Below, one piece after another: positions 35,200 through 38,478 of a stretch of DNA of 38,478 bases (positions are counted from its first letter, which is position 1; each line of letters opens with the position of its first letter). Under the pieces are notes generated by a model that was given only the letters and a program-made list of their open reading frames with translations, ran no database searches and had not been told where the DNA came from. Made by a program: the position numbers and the translations under genes. The DNA is from JAAYBT01 sp964404395 (GTDB lineage: Bacteria; Bacillota; Clostridia; Acetivibrionales; DTU013): the NCBI GenBank assembly GCA_964404395.1, contig CAYOKA010000005.1, positions 1-38,478 of the forward strand. The letters are read 5' to 3'.

Positions 35200-35540
35200 T
35201 TTGTCGGTATACTTATGTCAAGCTCTAGGGAATACCTAAAGGAAATTACTAAATCGTAAGAGCCGCTGCATCGAAGGATGTAGAAAGATGTGTAGATGGA
35301 TAGTTTTAAAAGAATTGTTGTCTACTATGTCAGAAAGCTAAGTACGGAAATCTGGTTATGATGAAAGCAATGAGGTCTTGAAAGAGAGAAATCTTAGAAG
35401 AGAAAGAATTGTGGGATGAGTAGTTAGGTTGAATGATTTGGTCGGAATGATGAAAGAACATCTACAAAAGGGGCGATACGAATAGTAGTGGAATGATAAA
35501 GATTCGCTAGAGCTTTCTATATTTGTGTTTCAGGTAAGGA
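35200..35540 (+). pseudogene. Possible decayed group II intron/reverse transcriptase remnant
   Basis: Frame 3 of the plus strand from 35351 reads SGYDESNEVLKERNLRRERIVG, a stop, VVRLNDLVGMMKEHLQKGRYE, then two stops. The first block resembles the start of group II intron reverse transcriptases (…NLxRAxxRV…) and the second the LKEH…GRYxP stretch that comes some 30 residues later, so an internal deletion is needed. The upstream purine-rich part (35200-35350) could be intron RNA, but I cannot identify ribozyme domains and no domain V is present. The link is weak and rests on short matches. A 7-bp palindrome AATGCCG/CGGCATT lies at 35167-35186. Confidence 0.3.
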
Positions 35541-35544
35541 TAAG

Positions 35545-35568
35545 AGCCTCCGTCTTGGGAGGCTTTTA
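35545..35568 (+). terminator. Intrinsic terminator in the gene graveyard
   Basis: AGCCTCC (35545-35551), a 6-nt loop, GGAGGCT (35558-35564), then TTTTA. It could end a plus-strand transcript from the 35.1-35.5 kb gene-free region. Confidence 0.7.
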
Positions 35569-35629
35569 TCTTTGTGTGTGCGCCACAAAATGTTCACTTG
35601 GGGGAAATTATCGTACACATTGCAGGTTT

Positions 35630-35757
35630 CCATACCTTTTGCAGCACGCATATAATCCGGTTGACTGGTGGCCGTGGGGGCAAGAGGCATTCGCCAAGGC
35701 TGCAGCCGAAGATAAGCCGGTTCTCCTTTCAATAGGCTATTCAGCATGTCACTGGTG
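35630..35757 (+). pseudogene. N-terminal fragment of a YyaL-type thioredoxin-domain protein (DUF255)
   Basis: About 42 codons translate to PYLLQHAYNPVDWWPWGQEA and on to LLSIGYSACHW, the hallmark N-terminal part of YyaL/SSP411 proteins (normally about 680 aa, with CHWCHVM next). The family's first residues (…EKS) are missing at the 5' side. The frame breaks after TGG-TG at 35757, inside the CxxC-like motif. It is a small internal piece, not an expressed gene. Confidence 0.85.
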
Positions 35758-35783
35758 ACAATCCCAATACTATAACCAAAAAT

Positions 35784-35810
35784 AAAAAAACCCGCTATTT
35801 CTAACGAGTT
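35784..35810 (-). terminator. Intrinsic terminator downstream of the MarR fragment
   Basis: Minus strand: AACTCGTTA, loop GAAA, TAGCGGGTT followed by T's. The 9-bp stem includes two G-T pairs, and its T-run corresponds to the A-run at 35784-35790. It lies 13 nt past the MarR stop. Confidence 0.75.
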
Positions 35811-35822
35811 TTAAAATAATCC

Positions 35823-35999
35823 CTATAAAATACTATTGACCAGTTTATCAAATAACCTTATAAACTCCGTTCTCTCTTCACTATCCTCAAATGAACTGAG
35901 CATCATTTCAATTATTTTTTCTTCACATTCAATATGCTCTGCTAGCGCTTTCTCACCTTTTTCTGTCAACTTAAGACCAAATGACCTCAAGTCTCGGTT
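35823..35999 (-). pseudogene. C-terminal fragment of a MarR-family regulator
   Basis: 58 codons plus stop, reading NRDLRSFGLKLTEKGEKALA and ending in FIRLFDKLVNSIL. This is the wing and C-terminal helices of a MarR repressor (RSFGLKLTEKGE). The DNA-recognition helix and N-terminus are gone. The truncation point at about 36000 coincides with the start of the second YyaL piece, so it is a recombination or deletion junction. Confidence 0.82.
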
Positions 36000-36000
36000 A

Positions 36001-36324
36001 GTGGACGGCAGGCTGATGACCGGCTGGAGAGAGGGAGGCGTAAAACAAAAGGGAACGCTGGATGACTATGCATATATGATATGTGGCATGCTTGAGCTAT
36101 ACTTTTCCGGGTTCTCGCCTAAGTGGCTGGAACAGTCCCTTGTGTGGACGGAACGAATGATTCAGCTGTTCGCAAGCTCAGATGCGGGATTTTACATGAC
36201 CGGGTCCGATGTGAATGATTTACCGGTACGGCAGATAGTATTCTATGATAGCGCCCTTCCTTCCGGAAATGCGGTTGCAGCATCAAATCTAATCCGTTTA
36301 TCGGTACTGTGCAATAGAGATGAC
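36001..36324 (+). pseudogene. C-terminal-region fragment of the YyaL-type protein
   Basis: Reads VDGRLMTGWREGGVKQKGTL, then DDYAYMICGMLELY and, later, YDSALPSGNAVAASNLIRLS. These match the late alpha/alpha-barrel part of YyaL proteins (DGRL…FLEDYAFLI…IPSGNSVAA). The reading frame is open, but the frame before 36001 is antisense MarR sequence and the homology stops near 36324 where GNAT sequence begins. About 1.5 kb of the family's middle is absent between this piece and 35630-35757. Confidence 0.85.
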
Positions 36325-36568
36325 GTGTACGGTGATTTGCGTTGACAGATAAACCTGCAGTACCAATAAGGAGCTCTTCGCCATTTTCGAGCTTTGTCAC
36401 AGCAACAAATTGGTGCTGATTACTGTCCATATTCACAATAAAATCTTCGTTGCGCTTTACTCTCTCTGATGGAATACCAAGTATATTTTCAAATACCCCC
36501 GGCATACGTCTAAGTGCATTTATCCCCTTACCGTCTCCGATTTCTATCGGCCTTATTAAAAACTCCAT
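36320..36568 (-). pseudogene. N-terminal fragment of a GNAT acetyltransferase
   Basis: About 83 codons, MEFLIRPIEIGDGKGINALR up to LSVNANHRTRH, which is the N-terminal half of a GNAT fold ending just where the acetyl-CoA-binding motif A (typically …RHxAxIGI…) should start. After this the frame runs into antisense YyaL sequence. Without motif A it cannot be an acetyltransferase. Confidence 0.8.
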
Positions 36569-36637
36569 TATGGTTTCCCTCCTGTTCTAATATAGAATAC
36601 TTTTTAATTTGTCTTATTCGGATTGCAAAGCATCTCT

Positions 36638-36889
36638 CTACTTATATATATCGCCTCTAGAGTTAATATCAAATACAAATATCTCCATTCTTATGACATC
36701 CTTAATAAACAAGGCTCTAATATCACCAATTCTTAGCCTGAAATACGGAGGATTATCTTGACCCTGCATACGTTTTATATCACCGGTAGGGAGATTGTTT
36801 AATGCATTGTATATTCTTTCTCTTGTTGGTTTGTCATATTTTAAAATTGTTTTTGCAGCAGCTTTTGAATATGAAACCTTATAATTCAT
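36638..36889 (-). CDS. RelE/ParE-superfamily toxin
   Basis: 83 aa from ATG 36889. It has the RelE-like fold pattern: YKVSYSKAAAKTILKYDKPT, then a helix, PTGDIKRMQG, and the strands YFRLRIGDIRALFI and EIFVFDINSRGDIY. RelE relatives cut mRNA at the ribosome. The conserved arginines are in RLRIGDIRA, and the terminal tyrosine is retained. The gene overlaps the antitoxin by 11 bp; ATG lies within the antitoxin's last codons (TATAATGAATTATAA), so translation is coupled. Confidence 0.9.
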   Translation of the reverse strand: MNYKVSYSKAAAKTILKYDKPTRERIYNALNNLPTGDIKRMQGQDNPPYFRLRIGDIRALFIKDVIRMEIFVFDINSRGDIYK

Positions 36890-37211
36890 TATAGCCACTT
36901 TCGCTTTCCGCAACCCTTTCGATATCCTCGGAAGTGAATCGCCTGTTACCCTTTTCTTTCACTAGAATTTTCATGACATGAGAGATCTCATTATCCGAGA
37001 CATCTTCTAAGGGTAAAGCATCCAAAGCATCGCTAACCTTTTTCCACTCCACATACTCCAGAAACTGGTTGTATTTATCTATGCTTATAATTGCTGCTTC
37101 AAGTTTGTTATTTCTTATTATTATTACATCTTCCTTCTTTGCCTTATCAATTGTTTTGGCAACATTCTGTTGTAATTCCGATGTTGATATAAACCTATCC
37201 TGTATTAGCAT
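36879..37211 (-). CDS. Phd/YefM-type antitoxin
   Basis: 110 aa. The N-terminal domain (about 1-65) is the Phd/YefM DNA-binding fold (ISTSELQQNVAKTIDKAKKE, then VIIIRNNKLEAAIISIDKYNQF). The C-terminal tail is acidic and helical and should wrap the toxin. The start is ATG 37211 with GAGGTG 7 nt upstream. It is the first gene of the toxin-antitoxin operon and presumably represses its own promoter. Confidence 0.9.
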   Translation of the reverse strand: MLIQDRFISTSELQQNVAKTIDKAKKEDVIIIRNNKLEAAIISIDKYNQFLEYVEWKKVSDALDALPLEDVSDNEISHVMKILVKEKGNRRFTSEDIERVAESESGYNEL

Positions 37212-37242
37212 TCACAGTCACCTCAATTATTTTATATATATT

Positions 37243-37271
37243 ATTATAATATGTCATAATAATTTATGCAA
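37243..37271 (-). promoter_or_regulatory. Toxin-antitoxin promoter with overlapping operator dyad
   Basis: Minus strand TTGCAT (37271-37266), a 17-nt spacer and TATAAT (37248-37243). The dyad CATAA-TAAT-TTATG (37255-37268) covers the -35 and spacer, with further AT-rich symmetry on both sides. This is the expected place for antitoxin-mediated repression. Confidence 0.7.
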
Positions 37272-37341
37272 TATATTATATAAAACATTATAGGAAATTG
37301 CATTTAATTATTATTGCTATCTTTAAATTGCTACCCTTCCA

Positions 37342-38208
37342 TTAAAATATGCCTGGAATCCAAAAGGCCAATCCAATACCAAGAGCGAAGGATGCTGTAT
37401 TTGCCGCCAGGGCATATACAGTTGGCTTCCAGCCGGGAACTTTTTTAAGGCTGTGCTTCTTCAGATACCAGTTATATAGAATCGCTTCAGTAATGAATAC
37501 CGCAATCTCCAAAAGAACATAGAATATAACAAATGCCATCGCTCCTGACTTGTAATTGATAGCATTAAGTGCGACATTCAGGGCAATCTGCGTTATCAGG
37601 TTAACGAGCATGATGAAGCGAATCTGCTTTCTTTCGCGGAATCCGAACAGCAGCGCAATTACCAGCTCGATGGCACTGGTAAGTACAATACGTACAATCA
37701 GCGAAAGTGTTTCGTTGGAATAATCATAGGATTTATGGACAGCAAAGCTTGTGCCGGAAAGCTCAGCAGTAAAGTAGCTGTCAAAGGCATAGCGCTCATA
37801 GGTGCTATCACTTACTATGAAGCTATCTGTTTCGGGGAAATACACAAGTATTTTAAACACCTTCGGCGGATAGTAAGTCCAGCTGAATTGGTGCGTTTGA
37901 GTACAGTTTTTAAAGAATTGTAGAAAATAGAAGCCATCACTGTCTTTATATTCAACGAATTTCAGAAAAATATCATAGTCCTCATCGCCCTCATTGTAAT
38001 GCCTATACCGCTCCTTACTCTCGCTGAGTGCTGAGTAAGGGCCGGTGGATTCCACACTGGAAAGAAGCGTTGCATAATATGTTTCACCTTCAAGCCCAAC
38101 AAAATCAATCACAACAGAGGGTTTAGGTCCCATATCCGCATTGATGGTCAATGGGAACATAAGAGTAAAAAATATGATGAAAAGCGGCACGATGGTTATT
38201 TTTTTCAT
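37342..38208 (-). CDS. Membrane protein with signal peptide and extracytoplasmic domain, unrecognised
   Basis: 288 aa. A signal peptide (about 1-24) is followed by an extracytoplasmic domain (about 25-165, starting DMGPKPSVVIDFVGL) and then four hydrophobic segments (about 168-190, 198-218, 222-245 and 265-287) with a basic loop between them. I do not recognise a named family, although GPKPSV at the mature N-terminus recurs in Firmicute membrane proteins of unknown role. The start is ATG with AAGGAG 8 nt upstream. The ribosome binding site overlaps the stop region of the Panacea-domain gene, 12 nt upstream, so the two form an operon. Confidence 0.78.
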   Translation of the reverse strand: MKKITIVPLFIIFFTLMFPLTINADMGPKPSVVIDFVGLEGETYYATLLSSVESTGPYSALSESKERYRHYNEGDEDYDIFLKFVEYKDSDGFYFLQFFKNCTQTHQFSWTYYPPKVFKILVYFPETDSFIVSDSTYERYAFDSYFTAELSGTSFAVHKSYDYSNETLSLIVRIVLTSAIELVIALLFGFRERKQIRFIMLVNLITQIALNVALNAINYKSGAMAFVIFYVLLEIAVFITEAILYNWYLKKHSLKKVPGWKPTVYALAANTASFALGIGLAFWIPGIF

Positions 38209-38220
38209 GGGGTATTCTCC

Positions 38221-38478
38221 TTAATAAATTTGATTAAATATAGCTTTTGAGTAGCTTTCAATATCTCCTGGCGTAAGCATGTTGAACTTATCTTTTACCG
38301 CACTGAAATATTCTCCTATCAGCTCCTTAGATATTATACGGTCTGAAGGTTCGTCCATCAGCAATCCATCTCTGGTGCTCAACCATGGTTTTTCCATATG
38401 CGTAAATTTCTCCAAGGTTTTTCCACTATAGCAGCAGAAGTTTTTAATGACGCTATCAAGTATTGCTTTTTCGAAAGT
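38221..38478 (-). CDS. Panacea (SocA/DUF4065)-type protein, C-terminal part
   Basis: Partial: 85 codons, open to the window edge; the start lies beyond 38478. The visible part (VIKNFCCYSGKTLEKFTHME, then PWLSTRDG and ISKELIGEYF) matches the C-terminal half of the Panacea/SocA domain (…S…L…LTH.E.PW……I….I..YF). This domain acts as an antitoxin with many different toxins and is also found in phage-linked proteins. Its operon partner on the downstream side is the membrane protein at 37342-38208. Confidence 0.72.
   Translation of the reverse strand, partial: TFEKAILDSVIKNFCCYSGKTLEKFTHMEKPWLSTRDGLLMDEPSDRIISKELIGEYFSAVKDKFNMLTPGDIESYSKAIFNQIY

Noticed and set aside
35836..36345. Single 169-codon plus-strand gene
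   Set aside because: Its first 55 codons are the antisense of a MarR gene end and its remainder is a YyaL piece. The continuous frame is accidental, across a junction.
36119..36568. Complete 149-aa acetyltransferase
   Set aside because: Only the first 83 codons are GNAT-like. The rest is antisense to the YyaL fragment and motif A is missing.

Overview
The window looks like chromosomal DNA from a spore-forming, anaerobic Firmicute of the class Clostridia. The signs are a large pyruvate:ferredoxin oxidoreductase, proteins with S-layer homology (SLH) repeats, a spore-coat transglutaminase (Tgl), a SpoVB-type flippase, a DUF3787 small spore protein, strong GGAGG-type ribosome binding sites, and the dispersed AAGGGGACG / CGTCCCCTT hairpin repeats common in clostridial genomes. 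No rRNA, tRNA, CRISPR array or complete insertion sequence was seen.

Layout. (1) 81-8986: a MalT/SARP-type STAND regulator on the minus strand, divergent from two secreted SLH proteins whose SLH-coding DNA is partly identical. (2) 9128-11500: a peptidoglycan-binding M15-type peptidase without a signal peptide, an M24 metallopeptidase, and a 54-codon DUF3787 spore protein with a clear terminator. (3) 11586-15245: nifJ on the minus strand. Tandem hairpin repeats separate it from (4) 15701-22778, an apparent three-gene signalling operon: a receiver-GGDEF-(dead EAL) response regulator and two paralogous soluble kinases that carry a LacI-type sugar-binding domain at the N-terminus. (5) 22756-27246, minus strand: a sporulation operon of an FG-GAP/TPR protein, an unrecognised 366-aa protein, Tgl and a SpoVB-like flippase, preceded by a good sigma-K promoter match. 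(6) 27506-28432: a nuclease-fold (DUF559-like) protein. (7) 28835-33429: cysK, an O-acetylhomoserine sulfhydrylase gene, a COG2509 flavoprotein and a hot-dog thioesterase. Related structured leader elements precede three of these four genes. (8) 33541-35017, minus strand: a cytidylate-kinase-like/nuclease-fold fusion followed by hpt. (9) 35160-36568: a graveyard of truncated genes (possible group II intron RT, two YyaL pieces, MarR tail, GNAT head). (10) 36638-38478: a YefM/RelE-type toxin-antitoxin pair with promoter and operator, a membrane protein, and the C-terminal end of a Panacea (SocA/DUF4065) protein running off the window.

How it fits together. The strongest candidate for a little-described system is the 15.7-22.8 kb operon. 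Two cytoplasmic kinases with sugar-binding-protein sensor domains sit with a response regulator whose only apparently active output is a diguanylate cyclase. The two kinases have complementary departures from the consensus motifs. The sigma-K operon links two uncharacterised proteins to coat cross-linking. The sulfur genes share a repeated 5' leader whose role is unknown. All function calls were made by reading translated sequence and motifs; no database search was run.
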